From assembly GCA_024680755.1 (NCBI GenBank), contig JAILBT010000089.1, positions 1 to 51,910 of the forward strand: a DNA stretch of 51,910 bases. The letters are read 5' to 3'. The DNA is from Prevotella sp. Its GTDB lineage: Bacteria > Bacteroidota > Bacteroidia > Bacteroidales > Bacteroidaceae. Each line of letters starts with the position of its first letter. Positions within the stretch are counted from its first letter, which is position 1. Below, in pieces: positions 7,447 through 16,607 of the stretch. A program made the position numbers and the translations under genes. The notes below the pieces were generated by a model. That model made no database searches, was not told the DNA's origin, and saw nothing but the letters and a program-made list of their open reading frames with translations.

Positions 7447-9150
7447 TTATATGGCGTGGCTGTCTAAGAGCAGCTTGCCCCAGAGCAACCATCCGCCGAC
7501 GAAGATGGCAAGCATGAGCAGACAGGCGAGGATCTCAGATATGATCTGTCCGACGGTTGGTTTCAGGTATGCTTGCAGAAGATATTCGTCATCATCATCG
7601 ACAAGTTCGAACACAATAGGTTTCATCTCTTGTTTGCCCAGGGTAAGTGTGAGAGAGAGAGGCTCGTTGCTCTTGTATAGCTGTCGGCTCAAGGAGATGG
7701 TTCCGCTGTCGTTGAGATAGCCTATCGAGTCGGGCACGTCTTTCTGCTTGAAGAAGGCAGTGGCACCCTTCAGCGGTTGTCCTTTCTCGTCAAGCACGGT
7801 TATGGTGACAAGGTTTGTACCGTCGGTAGAGTCGTAGGGCAGTGTGAACACATACTCCTCTTGGTCGGCTGTGAGCGTGTATTGCTGCACATTGTTTTCC
7901 AGCAGTCCGTCGGCCACGGTCATTTGCTCGCCCTCTAAGAGGGGCTGCAAGCGTACAATGCCTTGGCCGTCGGCCACATATCGGTTGCTTACTCCGCCTA
8001 TGGTGACAACTATGGGGTACTGTTTCCCAATGGTGCCGTCCTTGAACACCACCTTTATATATGGCTGGAACTGGCGTCGTTTGTCGGGTTTGAGTTGTTC
8101 GCCGTCGGGCCGGTCTGCCGGGGTAGGTACCTCCGGGTCGGCCGGCTGTGGCGGGGTCTCCGGCTGGTCGGGGGCTGCGGGTGCAGCCGGTGCGTCGGGC
8201 GTATCGGGTGTCGGAGCTGGTGTGTCAGCGTTTCCGTGCTCGTTATGGTCGTCTGGCGCTACTGGGGTTTTCAGGTCGAAGCTGAAGGTTGTCAGCGGCG
8301 GTACGAGTTGCTGTTGTTGCTGTTCGCCCTCCACGCTTACGGTACACATACCCTTCGTCGGGTCCAGTGGCACCTTTGCCGTAGCCATTCCCGAGACATC
8401 GGTCGTAAGTTGCATGTCTCGCCCCATATACACCAGACGACATTGCGCTCCCTGAGCGGGTTTGCCATCGCGCATCACTCTCACCTGTGCCGACACGAAC
8501 TCAGTCACGTCCACCTGTATCTGCCCCTGTGCTGGCATCACGGTGACGTGCTGGCGCACACCCACATCAGACACTTCGATGTCAAACTGGTAGCCCACGG
8601 GCAGGTCGCCCGCCATGAACAGTCCATGCTCGTCTGTCTTGCGGTTGAAGCCATTGAGCGAGAAGGTGCGGTTTGGTACAGGTTTTCCGTCGTAAAGCAG
8701 CGTGATGGTAACAGGTTCTGTCTTGTCTTTCGCCTTGGCTGATCCCGAAGATGCTCCGCCGCCTACGCGCTCGGGGTATCGGTATCCCCAGGCGGTCAGC
8801 TTGATGAGCATACCCCCCGACGGACTTGCCTTGTAATAGACATATCCGTCGTCTGGCACGGTCATTATGCGTTGGGCCAGCTCCTGGTTGCCGCCGAACA
8901 TCTGTGCCACGGCCTGACGCCGCTGTGTCAGCAGTCGCCGTGCCTCATCGGCCGTTAGCGGGTCGCCGTCCTTGAGCGATGTCCAGCCGTCGCCAGGCAG
9001 GTCCCATTGCAGATAGCCGGCCCCCGGGCGGCGCTCGGTGAAGAGAAAGTCCTCGTTCTGCCCCAGGGCTTGCTTCAACTGAACATAGACTTGCTCGTAG
9101 TTGTTTGGAACCAGGCAGTAAACGCCCTCGGCTTTTATCTTGACGTTCAT
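7447..9150 (-). CDS. Tail-anchored protein with GAGYLQW-type N-terminal domain and Ig-like domains
   Basis: The 567-aa protein begins with the same domain as the 410-aa protein downstream (GAGYLQWDLPGDGW, LTAWGYRYPERVGGG). An Ig-like pair follows (about residues 145-300), then a long Pro/Asp/Ala linker (APTPDTPDAPAAPAAPDQP), two more Ig-like regions, and a single hydrophobic helix at the very C-terminus (about 540-558). There is no signal peptide, so the simplest topology is a C-tail anchor with the body in the cytoplasm. No enzyme motif is seen. I infer an adaptor that attaches the soluble machinery to the membrane. Confidence 0.78.
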   Translation of the reverse strand: MNVKIKAEGVYCLVPNNYEQVYVQLKQALGQNEDFLFTERRPGAGYLQWDLPGDGWTSLKDGDPLTADEARRLLTQRRQAVAQMFGGNQELAQRIMTVPDDGYVYYKASPSGGMLIKLTAWGYRYPERVGGGASSGSAKAKDKTEPVTITLLYDGKPVPNRTFSLNGFNRKTDEHGLFMAGDLPVGYQFDIEVSDVGVRQHVTVMPAQGQIQVDVTEFVSAQVRVMRDGKPAQGAQCRLVYMGRDMQLTTDVSGMATAKVPLDPTKGMCTVSVEGEQQQQQLVPPLTTFSFDLKTPVAPDDHNEHGNADTPAPTPDTPDAPAAPAAPDQPETPPQPADPEVPTPADRPDGEQLKPDKRRQFQPYIKVVFKDGTIGKQYPIVVTIGGVSNRYVADGQGIVRLQPLLEGEQMTVADGLLENNVQQYTLTADQEEYVFTLPYDSTDGTNLVTITVLDEKGQPLKGATAFFKQKDVPDSIGYLNDSGTISLSRQLYKSNEPLSLTLTLGKQEMKPIVFELVDDDDEYLLQAYLKPTVGQIISEILACLLMLAIFVGGWLLWGKLLLDSHAI

Positions 9151-9246
9151 GTTAGTGAATGAGACATTTTAGAAACTAAGGAATTGATACATCTGTGAAA
9201 TAGGAGTATGACACATCTCGTGACAGAGATGGACATTAGCGGTCTG

Positions 9247-10686
9247 CTACATCTTGCTGAGTTCGAGCATTAGCACAGACTTGAATTGCACGATTTGTTC
9301 TATGCTGCTAAACTGGTGGCTCATTATCTTTGTCCTGATGAAGTCCTTCTGTGTCTGGTTGTATGGCAGACCTGTTGCGGGATTGTACAGGTATAGGGCC
9401 TCTACGGCATCGCGTTCGTTCTGCGACATATACTTGCGACATTCCTCTTCATTCTGCCTCACCCAGGCCCAGTCCATCTGGTTGATGTGGCGCAGCATTT
9501 CTGCGCGCTGTTGCTTGCGCAGCTCCTTGGCTGGGTCAGGCTTGATGGGCTCTGGGTTTACGGGCACTGGCTTCGTATCGGTATCGCTGTCCATTTTGCC
9601 GCCGTCTTTAGCCTTGTCGTCTTTAGCCTTGTCGTCTTTGTCCGGCTTGTCGTCAGTGTCTGTTTTGCCTCCATTGTTGACGGGCGGTTGCTCTACTACT
9701 ATCATCGTGTCTTCTGTGACGATGGTGTCAGGCGGCAGCGTAGCCGGCTGGTCGCCACTCGCGTTGTGTCTGTCGCCGCACCTGCCTATCAGCATGAGCA
9801 GTATGATTATGGCCACGAATATCGCCAACAGTATCAGGACCAGCTTTTTGATTTTCTTCATCAACGACTTCAGCGGGCTGTCCGGACGGATGGGCGGCTC
9901 GTCGCCCCCCAGGTCAACTCCGGGTCTGCTGTCGTGTTTTTTCTTGTCCACACGCCTTTTGCCGTCGTCCACGGGCAGTCCGTTGTCGTGCTTGGGTGCC
10001 GGTGTGACGTGACCGCTGTTGTCATTCTTCGGCTCACTGACGGGTGGTTGCTGTACGGGTGGCGTGACTACGGGCTCAGGATTAGGCGCAGGTTTGTTTC
10101 CCCCTATTGGCAGATTGACGGTTGACTTGCAGTGGTAGCCTATCTCCAGTCGTCCCACTTTGCTCAACTCGCTGTATAGGCTGAAGCGCATTATGGCCTC
10201 CAGCTGCGACTGGTCGTTTACTTGGAACGCAGCTGCCTCCTGCCCTTTCATCTCTGGCAGCTGCCGTCCGCGCTCCTCTGTTGTGTAGCGGTTCAGAACG
10301 TTTACAAACGGCGTGCTGTCTAAGGCTTGTTCAGGCAGCAGACTGGAGCCGTCGGCAGCGGGTTTGGTAGCCAAGGCAGTAAATGTATCGGCCAGCGACG
10401 AGAGCAGCGACAGCGGAGACGCATCTTTCAGCTTCTCGCGTGCCGGCATGAAGAGACACAGCAGAAGCTGACCTGGCAGCCCGGCGGCAGTAGAGAGCCG
10501 GTCTTTCATGTGCATGGCATAGTAGGTGTATTTCTTTGCGTGCACTATGAGGTAGCTGCGTGGTTCGTTGACGATGGTAGGAGGCACGGGCTGGAAGCCA
10601 TCTGGGGCCTGGCCCACGCTGACCAGCGGAGCAGCGGTGAAGCCCGCGACGGTGTCGCCGCCGTAGATACGTATGGATAGGTTCAT
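9247..10686 (-). CDS. Single-pass protein, paralogue of the 633-aa protein (479 aa)
   Basis: I chose the ATG at 10684-10686 (MNLSIRIYGGDTVAGF) because it aligns with the start IALRIGGTKQ of the paralogue at 12760-14661. A longer frame to 10788 would overlap the upstream gene and add low-complexity sequence. The N-terminal alpha/beta domain (about 1-190) is followed by a Pro/Asp-rich linker, a membrane helix (about 281-300) after KKIKK, an acidic/lysine-rich stretch, and a C-terminal helical domain (about 400-479) with QNERDAVEALY and QTQKDFIRTKI. The positive charges before the helix put the N-terminal domain in the cytoplasm and the C-terminal domain outside. In domain order it recalls GTPase-associated proteins of predicted conflict systems, but that is inference. 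Confidence 0.78.
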   Translation of the reverse strand: MNLSIRIYGGDTVAGFTAAPLVSVGQAPDGFQPVPPTIVNEPRSYLIVHAKKYTYYAMHMKDRLSTAAGLPGQLLLCLFMPAREKLKDASPLSLLSSLADTFTALATKPAADGSSLLPEQALDSTPFVNVLNRYTTEERGRQLPEMKGQEAAAFQVNDQSQLEAIMRFSLYSELSKVGRLEIGYHCKSTVNLPIGGNKPAPNPEPVVTPPVQQPPVSEPKNDNSGHVTPAPKHDNGLPVDDGKRRVDKKKHDSRPGVDLGGDEPPIRPDSPLKSLMKKIKKLVLILLAIFVAIIILLMLIGRCGDRHNASGDQPATLPPDTIVTEDTMIVVEQPPVNNGGKTDTDDKPDKDDKAKDDKAKDGGKMDSDTDTKPVPVNPEPIKPDPAKELRKQQRAEMLRHINQMDWAWVRQNEEECRKYMSQNERDAVEALYLYNPATGLPYNQTQKDFIRTKIMSHQFSSIEQIVQFKSVLMLELSKM

Positions 10687-10742
10687 GTTGTTTTTATTTT
10701 CTGTATTTTGTCGGGTGTAGGTTGCCGCGTGCGGTGTGTTGG

Positions 10743-11819
10743 TTACAGTTTCTTTATCGTTTCGGGTACGTTTCCCGGTTTTATGCAATTTTTATGTAGG
10801 TCATTCAGGTAGCAGTCAAGCTGTTTGGCGAGCCAGGGTATAGCTTTAATGCCGTCCATGTTTGACACCTGGTCAGGATCGGCGAGCAGTGCGTTGACGT
10901 CAGGCATTGCAGCGGCATGTTTGGTCTGCTTGCCCACGGCCTTCTCCACCTCGTCTATCAACCCCTTGAAGAGCTGTATGGCCGAAGGATAGTCGCCCAG
11001 TTGTGTTAAGACCTCCTGCAGTTCCTTTTCGTTGCTGCGCCGTTGATATACTTCCTTTAGGCTCTCATGATTCATTTTTACCACGGCACGGTCGAAGGGT
11101 TTTTCAAGGCAGTCCTTAGCGTCTTGCAGGGTGCGTACGTCGTCGTAAAGTGGCGAGAGCTTCTTGGCAGCTTCAGCCGCCTCGGGCGACTCCTGTCCGT
11201 ATTTCATACACTGCTGCTTTGCTCTTTGCAGCTCGTCCATTCTGAGCTGACTCAGCGGCAGTTGCTGCCATGCGTCTATCTGCTGTACAAGCTGCTGCAC
11301 GATGTCGTCCTTTACGGCTTGCAGCTCTTTTTGTTCGGCCAGCGCCCTTTCCAGCAGTGTGTCGCTCTGTTCCTTTTGTTGCTGTAGTGCCGCGTGTTGT
11401 CTGAGCATGTCGTCAATCTGACCGTTAAGCTTAGCTATGCTATCCTTCAATGCACGCTGTTCCTGTTTGCTTTTGCTCTGTTTCTCCTGTTCCAAGCGTT
11501 TTTCTGCCTCTGTCTTGTCGGCCAGGGCCCTACGCAGGTCTGCGTTGAGCCGCGTGGTGTCCTTTATGAGTTCTTCTATCTGTGGCTTCAGCGGATTGTT
11601 TTTCTCCGTGTCGGCCAGTTTGTCTTCCGTCTGTTTTATTATCTGTTTCAGCGCTTTTATGGTATCCTCAAGAGCAGCCTTGTCCTTAGTCAGGTTGTCT
11701 ATCTTGTCATTCATCGCGTTCAGGTCCTTCAGGTCAATGCCCACGTTCTGTGCCTGTAGTCGGCTTATGTTGCCGACAGCCAGGAGCATGACCACCGCAA
11801 GTAGCAATCGTTTCTTCAT
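10743..11819 (-). CDS. Secreted coiled-coil protein
   Basis: I chose the ATG at 11817-11819 because it opens a classic signal peptide (MKKRLLLAVVMLLAVGNI, cleavage after about LQAQ, residue 24). The longer frame to 11870 would bury it and overlap the upstream gene. The mature protein is mostly heptad-rich coiled coil (about residues 30-200: DKAALEDTIKALKQIIKQ and similar), followed by a helical C-terminal third ending in NCIKPGNVPETIKKL. It should be periplasmic. The gene follows the 293-aa gene after 10 bp, which suggests tight co-expression. I recognise no family. Confidence 0.8.
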   Translation of the reverse strand: MKKRLLLAVVMLLAVGNISRLQAQNVGIDLKDLNAMNDKIDNLTKDKAALEDTIKALKQIIKQTEDKLADTEKNNPLKPQIEELIKDTTRLNADLRRALADKTEAEKRLEQEKQSKSKQEQRALKDSIAKLNGQIDDMLRQHAALQQQKEQSDTLLERALAEQKELQAVKDDIVQQLVQQIDAWQQLPLSQLRMDELQRAKQQCMKYGQESPEAAEAAKKLSPLYDDVRTLQDAKDCLEKPFDRAVVKMNHESLKEVYQRRSNEKELQEVLTQLGDYPSAIQLFKGLIDEVEKAVGKQTKHAAAMPDVNALLADPDQVSNMDGIKAIPWLAKQLDCYLNDLHKNCIKPGNVPETIKKL

Positions 11820-11829
11820 GTGTGCCGTT

Positions 11830-12711
11830 TTAGTCGTTGTTTGATGGTGCTGGTGCTGCCTGCTGTTCACATTGCTTCTTGAACAGTCGGAACTGCTGTG
11901 CCAGCTCGTTTATACCGATATTGAGCTCTTCGCTTTTATATTTGTCGTATGCCTGCTGGAAGAGGCTCAAGTTTTCCTGTGTGTGTTCAGCCTGTGCAAA
12001 GTGTTTCACTATCTGCTGCGACAGCGAGCGATAGAAGCCGTTTCGTTGGTTCATCACCTGCGGTTTGAGCTTGGCCTCGTCGAGTCCGTCCTTAAATCCC
12101 GGTATGGTATTCATCTCGCCGAAGAGAGGGTTCTCTCTGAGCTGCTTTGCGCGTCCCAACACTGCCTGTGCAGAAGCAGCGAAGGCGTTCCACGATGCCT
12201 TTGCAGCGTCGAAACGCGGTGTGATGGCATGGTTGCTGCCCACGAACTGCCTGATGTTGACATATAGCTGGTGGAGCTGTTCGGCCCGTTTTATGCGGGC
12301 GTCCTGAGCTATGTTCTCAGCCCGTTTCAGGTAGTCCACCCCCTGATACTCCTGTTCCACTGCCTGATGGCTGAACTTGTCGGCCTTGAGTTGCTGTGCC
12401 AGGGCATCGCACACTTTGTTGACGGCCTCTTCGCGCAGGGTGCTACGCACGGTCTGGTAGCCGTCCATGCTGTACAGGCTCAGTGCGCTGTCCTGTGCCA
12501 CGTCCTCGCGCATGTCTGTATAGACATCTTTATCCCATCCAGACACTTCATTCCATGCTGAGCGTATCTCGTCACATTTCTCAGCCACATCCACCAGGTC
12601 TTCATCTACAAAGGTATCGCTTTTGTTCGAGCCGCCGTTCATCCACAGCACAGCTCCGAATATGACTGCCGCCATCACGATGAAGATGCCGGCCAACTTC
12701 ACTGTTTTCAT
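11830..12711 (-). CDS. N-terminally anchored helical protein, function unknown
   Basis: This 293-aa protein starts MKTVKLAGIFIVMAAVIFGAV, one hydrophobic segment with no clear cleavage site, so it is probably anchored in the inner membrane with the rest in the periplasm. The remainder is predicted all-helical, charged, and lacks any motif I recognise. It lies between the 633-aa gene (48-bp gap) and the secreted coiled-coil gene (10-bp gap). A periplasmic scaffold or sensor partner would fit, but this is inferred from position only. Confidence 0.75.
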   Translation of the reverse strand: MKTVKLAGIFIVMAAVIFGAVLWMNGGSNKSDTFVDEDLVDVAEKCDEIRSAWNEVSGWDKDVYTDMREDVAQDSALSLYSMDGYQTVRSTLREEAVNKVCDALAQQLKADKFSHQAVEQEYQGVDYLKRAENIAQDARIKRAEQLHQLYVNIRQFVGSNHAITPRFDAAKASWNAFAASAQAVLGRAKQLRENPLFGEMNTIPGFKDGLDEAKLKPQVMNQRNGFYRSLSQQIVKHFAQAEHTQENLSLFQQAYDKYKSEELNIGINELAQQFRLFKKQCEQQAAPAPSNND

Positions 12712-12759
12712 TCTCTTCTCAGCTATAATATTAATGTGTGTTTTGCACTGTATCTTTGT

Positions 12760-14661
12760 CTAAAGCACTATTTCGGATTTCAGCTGGTCGACAAACGAGA
12801 TTATCTGTTCGAACGACTCAAAATCGCCGTGCGCCTTCAGCTTCTGCTTGACTAATGTTTTTTGTGTGGCGGAGTATTGCTTGCTGTCATATCCATAGAA
12901 CAAGGCTTCCACAGCGCGTTGTTCATCTTTTGTCAGCATTTTCCAGCCTGGTGCTTTTTGAATGTCTGCAAAGTTTCTGGCATTTACACGTTCCAGCATT
13001 TTTACTCGCTGCTGTGCCTTCTGCTGTCGTTCCTGTTCCTGTTTGTCGGCCTTCTTCTGCTGTTCAGCTTTCAGCTGTTCGGCCTTCTGTTGTGCTTCTT
13101 CGGCAGCCATCTTTGCTTCCTCGGCTGCTTTTTGTCCGGCCTTACGCAGGCTGTCAGCCTCACGCAAGCTGTCCAGTCTGAGCTGTTCCAGGCTGTCGGC
13201 CTTAGCCCGAGCGTCTGTGTCTTCCTGCTGGGTCTGCATAGCCGGCACTTCCTCCGTTGTCACTATAGCCTGGGTCCCCCGGGTGAACAGCAGCGTCAGT
13301 CCGACACTGAGCAGTACAAGCACGACAGCCCCGGCCACTATCATCAAGATGTTGCGAAGCTTTTTCCTGGCTTGCTCTCTGGCAGCCTCGCTGTCTCGCC
13401 CGTCGTTTTCGTCGTCTAATGGGCTGTCTGATGGCATGATGTCCTGCGACTGATGTCTGTGTTTATGGTCCGGCTCAGAAACACGATTGTGATTTGACGG
13501 CATGGGGCTTGTTGCCGCGAGCTTTCTCATTTTATCCACGACGAGTGTCAGCTTGTCTTGCCGGCGTATGATGTTGAAAGTGTAGTCGCCGATACGCGGT
13601 GGTGTCGGTTCGATGTCCGCGGCCCCTCTCATCATGCTGGCAGGCACGGCGAAATGTCCTGGTTCAATCAAGAAATCAACCATGTTTCGCTGTCCGACCT
13701 TCAGCACCAGTTGTCCGCTGTTTATCAAGTCCATGACTCGCTGCTCGTCGTCGGCAGTGTATTCGTCCGCAAAAGAAGCTTTCGGCTTGATGGTCAGATA
13801 TAGATCGACCATTTTCGGCCTGCCTTTCACGTTCACGCTGATTTCGTCGCGTGCCTGCACCAGTCTGACCTGCCCGTTGCAGCATGTACCGTCCGGTGCG
13901 TTCAGCAGTTGTTCGAGCGTGAACTCCACTCTGTCATATTCCATGTCGGCTGTGCTCTCCAGCGTGCTTCTGAAGGTGTCGTCCGGCTGCGTGAGCACGT
14001 TTCCGGTGTCGCTTCCGTTTTGTATCACGCGGTAGTGGTGTGGTCTTGGCACCTGTAGCAGTTCGAGCCCCGGTGTCATCATGGCCTGACAGTGTGTGCC
14101 AATCTCTACCTCCTTGTATGCCGACAGTTCGGGGTACATCGAGTCAGCAAAGAAGGCCGACATTTTTCCCTCCGGCAGGCATATTATTGCGGTCAGTCCC
14201 TGTGCAGCCATCTCCACATATCCCGCATGTCTCTGTTCTACCGGCCATTGCTGCAGCAGCTGCCTGAACGTTTCGCTGTCGGGTGTGTCGGGCTTGAAGG
14301 CATAGTGTCCGTCGCTCTGCTGGTTCATGCATGTCTGCTGGAACAGCCTATACACTTGCATCAGCAGGTCGTATGGGCTGCGTCTGCCGGCCAGCTGCAG
14401 CTGTCTGGGTATGGTTATGGCAATGGTCAGCACGCCGTTAGTGCTGATGTCGAAGCTGGTTACGCTGCTGTCGCAGAGCATGTACAGCACATAGTCTGCT
14501 GCGTGCTTGATGACGAACGACGGGTTTTCTGTCACCAGCGTTGCGCGGTCCATATTGCTGCCTTCGTTGCCGGCCAGCACGCCGGCCGACACCAGAGGTA
14601 CGAAGCCTCCCTGCCGCTGTTTGGTGCCGCCTATGCGTAGAGCTATCTGTGGGGGTGTCAT
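12760..14661 (-). CDS. Single-pass protein with cytoplasmic alpha/beta domain, coiled coil and conserved C-terminal domain (633 aa)
   Basis: The N-terminal domain (about residues 1-195: IALRIGGTKQRQGGFVP, VIKHAADYVLYMLCD, EVEIGTHCQAMM) matches the 479-aa protein. A second beta-rich region (about 205-385) is unique to this copy. After ARKKLRN comes a membrane helix (about 438-459), then a strong coiled coil (about 485-555, EEAKMAAEEAQQKAEQ), then a C-terminal domain (about 556-633: DEQRAVEALFYGYDSKQYSA, FESFEQIISFVDQ) that again matches the paralogue. By charge the N-terminus is inside. The gene follows the P-loop GTPase after 37 bp, so the cytoplasmic domain is a candidate GTPase partner. No catalytic residues are apparent. 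Confidence 0.8.
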   Translation of the reverse strand: MTPPQIALRIGGTKQRQGGFVPLVSAGVLAGNEGSNMDRATLVTENPSFVIKHAADYVLYMLCDSSVTSFDISTNGVLTIAITIPRQLQLAGRRSPYDLLMQVYRLFQQTCMNQQSDGHYAFKPDTPDSETFRQLLQQWPVEQRHAGYVEMAAQGLTAIICLPEGKMSAFFADSMYPELSAYKEVEIGTHCQAMMTPGLELLQVPRPHHYRVIQNGSDTGNVLTQPDDTFRSTLESTADMEYDRVEFTLEQLLNAPDGTCCNGQVRLVQARDEISVNVKGRPKMVDLYLTIKPKASFADEYTADDEQRVMDLINSGQLVLKVGQRNMVDFLIEPGHFAVPASMMRGAADIEPTPPRIGDYTFNIIRRQDKLTLVVDKMRKLAATSPMPSNHNRVSEPDHKHRHQSQDIMPSDSPLDDENDGRDSEAAREQARKKLRNILMIVAGAVVLVLLSVGLTLLFTRGTQAIVTTEEVPAMQTQQEDTDARAKADSLEQLRLDSLREADSLRKAGQKAAEEAKMAAEEAQQKAEQLKAEQQKKADKQEQERQQKAQQRVKMLERVNARNFADIQKAPGWKMLTKDEQRAVEALFYGYDSKQYSATQKTLVKQKLKAHGDFESFEQIISFVDQLKSEIVL

Positions 14662-14698
14662 GTCTGTCTTGTGTTTTCGGGTTTACATAATGCCGTGG

Positions 14699-16540
14699 CT
14701 ATCCCAGCTTGTCCATCAGCGAGCTCCACCATCCGCCTTCCTTCTGTCCGCAGGTCACGGTGCGTATGGTGTCAATGATGTCAAGCGTCTCTTGCGACGA
14801 GAAGGTGAACACATCGCCAAGGTAGAATTTTCCGAGTGAGAATGTGAACACCCTCGGCCTGTATTCGGTGCTGTAGTTGACGCGCTTTGTACGCCGACAG
14901 TAGTCGCGTATCTGCGACACGGGTCCTGGATACTTGTTCAGCAGCAGGTCTCGTGCTTTTTCGCCGCGCTCGTTGATAGGTCCGAGCATGTCTGCCTTTG
15001 TCACGATGAAGTGTATGGCGTCCACGCGCTTCATTATCTCGGCGTTCTCGGGCAGCTCAAACAGTCCGACAAACTTGTTCAGTATGTCGAGCTGCGAGAT
15101 GTAGCGTTTTCTGATCCGTTCGTCGACGATGTTGCCTTGTGCGTCCTTCACCGGTTCTATATATTCCACCTTGATGCGGTCTTTTGTGGAATCTACTATT
15201 ATGAAGAACACCTTTCGGTTGTTGTTTTTGAGCAGGTTTGTTGCTCCTGTTCCCATGTTGGCGAGCGACACTTCTGCATTGTCGCTGATGCGCAGAGCGA
15301 ACTCCTCGCCAGACATCTCCACCAGGTTTATTCTGTGCGACACGATGTCTCGTTTTTTCTGCTCGTTGATGGTACCGTTGATTACGGTTACGAACTTGCC
15401 GAAGGTTCGTCCGGGTGTTATGCCGGCATTGACATACTCTTGCAGTGCGGCTGCATAGCGTCCGCCCTCGACGCGCATATTGAGCGAGTAGCCCTGCCCG
15501 TTGGCAGCGGTCAGTCCCATGAGCAGACATGTCTTTCCTGTGCCAGGTGTTCCGAAGAGGTATATGTCGGTACAGTCGGCGGGTGCCTGTATGTTTGGGT
15601 TCTCGACCTGGTAGTCCTGAATGTTAGGAAACAGCTCTCGGTCCAGCTGTAGTTTCTCCCAGCTTTCTTGTGTGACGAGTCCCTCGTCTTCCAGTTCATA
15701 CTGTGTGAAGATGCCAGCGTTGATGAAGCGCTCCACGTCGTCGCGTGTGTATTCCGATGGGTTTTCCTTCATCTTCTTGAGTTCCTCGTCGCGTAGCTCA
15801 TAGTAGAGTGCATTGGCCTCGTTGATGAAAGGGCTGTCGGGGTTATTGTCTTTATAGTCGTCCACGAGGAAGAGGTCTTTCGAGCGTTTCACCTCTTCCC
15901 ACTGTCCGAAGCTGTTTATTGCCTTCTGTGCCTCGGCTGCATGTCGTCCGGCAGGCCAGTCGGCCAAGTAACGTTGCAGGTTGGCCATTGTGACGACGGC
16001 CTTTGTGTTGTTCCACATGTAGTCGTCGATATTGTCGGCGAATGGTGTCTGCGGGTGTTTCATCTTATAGTTTCGCAGAGCCGAGTAGTTGCATTTATCG
16101 ACAGCCTCCCATTCGGCCTGTTCAGCCTGTATGCGACGTTGCTCTTCCTGCTGTCGTCGCAGTTCCTCCTGTTGTCGTTGCTGTTCGATCATGGCCTGCT
16201 GCATCTGCTGCTGTAGGCTCTGCTGCAGTTGCAGTGCTTCGGCTTGTTTGGGTGCTGCGGCGTAGCGCTGCAGGTATTCTGCCACCAGGCGCTGTGCCTG
16301 CTGGACCTGTTCGGGCGTTTGGTGCGGTGCGTTCTGTATGTCGTTCCAGAGCTGCACCTCGTTTGGGTCGCGTCCGGCCTCTTTCAGCTGTTCCATTATC
16401 TCGGGTGCGACCACGCCCTCGAAGTCGCGTGGCTGCAGGTCTTCATATTGCTGTGTGAGCTGCACCAGTTGTTGGAGGTTGATGCCGGGGTTGCGTTTCA
16501 CCTGGTCGAGCAGCATCTGTTTCTTTGTTCCAAGTTGCAT
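14699..16540 (-). CDS. P-loop GTPase-like protein with coiled coil and PDSPF-type repeats
   Basis: The 613-aa cytoplasmic protein has a Gln/Glu-rich coiled coil (about residues 75-145), two helical-repeat-like units (NYKMKHPQTPFADN near 157-170; DDYKDNNPDSPFIN near 227-240), and then a P-loop NTPase domain. The Walker A motif is GTPGTGKT (330-337). A G3-like segment LVEMSGEE (406-413) and the G4-like motif TKAD (514-517) favour GTP over ATP. The domain is larger than a minimal Ras-like GTPase because of inserts. It resembles the GTPase class found in predicted multi-gene conflict systems, but I cannot fix the family. Neighbours are the 312-aa membrane protein and the 633-aa protein. Confidence 0.82.
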   Translation of the reverse strand: MQLGTKKQMLLDQVKRNPGINLQQLVQLTQQYEDLQPRDFEGVVAPEIMEQLKEAGRDPNEVQLWNDIQNAPHQTPEQVQQAQRLVAEYLQRYAAAPKQAEALQLQQSLQQQMQQAMIEQQRQQEELRRQQEEQRRIQAEQAEWEAVDKCNYSALRNYKMKHPQTPFADNIDDYMWNNTKAVVTMANLQRYLADWPAGRHAAEAQKAINSFGQWEEVKRSKDLFLVDDYKDNNPDSPFINEANALYYELRDEELKKMKENPSEYTRDDVERFINAGIFTQYELEDEGLVTQESWEKLQLDRELFPNIQDYQVENPNIQAPADCTDIYLFGTPGTGKTCLLMGLTAANGQGYSLNMRVEGGRYAAALQEYVNAGITPGRTFGKFVTVINGTINEQKKRDIVSHRINLVEMSGEEFALRISDNAEVSLANMGTGATNLLKNNNRKVFFIIVDSTKDRIKVEYIEPVKDAQGNIVDERIRKRYISQLDILNKFVGLFELPENAEIMKRVDAIHFIVTKADMLGPINERGEKARDLLLNKYPGPVSQIRDYCRRTKRVNYSTEYRPRVFTFSLGKFYLGDVFTFSSQETLDIIDTIRTVTCGQKEGGWWSSLMDKLG

Positions 16541-16607
16541 GGCTATGAGTTGAGAATTGGAGGTTAGGATGTGGGTGTTGTGGGTAGGGGTGAGTGGTTT
16601 TGTTTTT
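16541..16607. repeat. Low-complexity GTGGGTGTT-type spacer
   Basis: A short degenerate run (GATGTGGGTGTTGTGGG) directly upstream of the start codon of the P-loop GTPase gene, similar to the spacer at 19667-19735. Confidence 0.5.
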
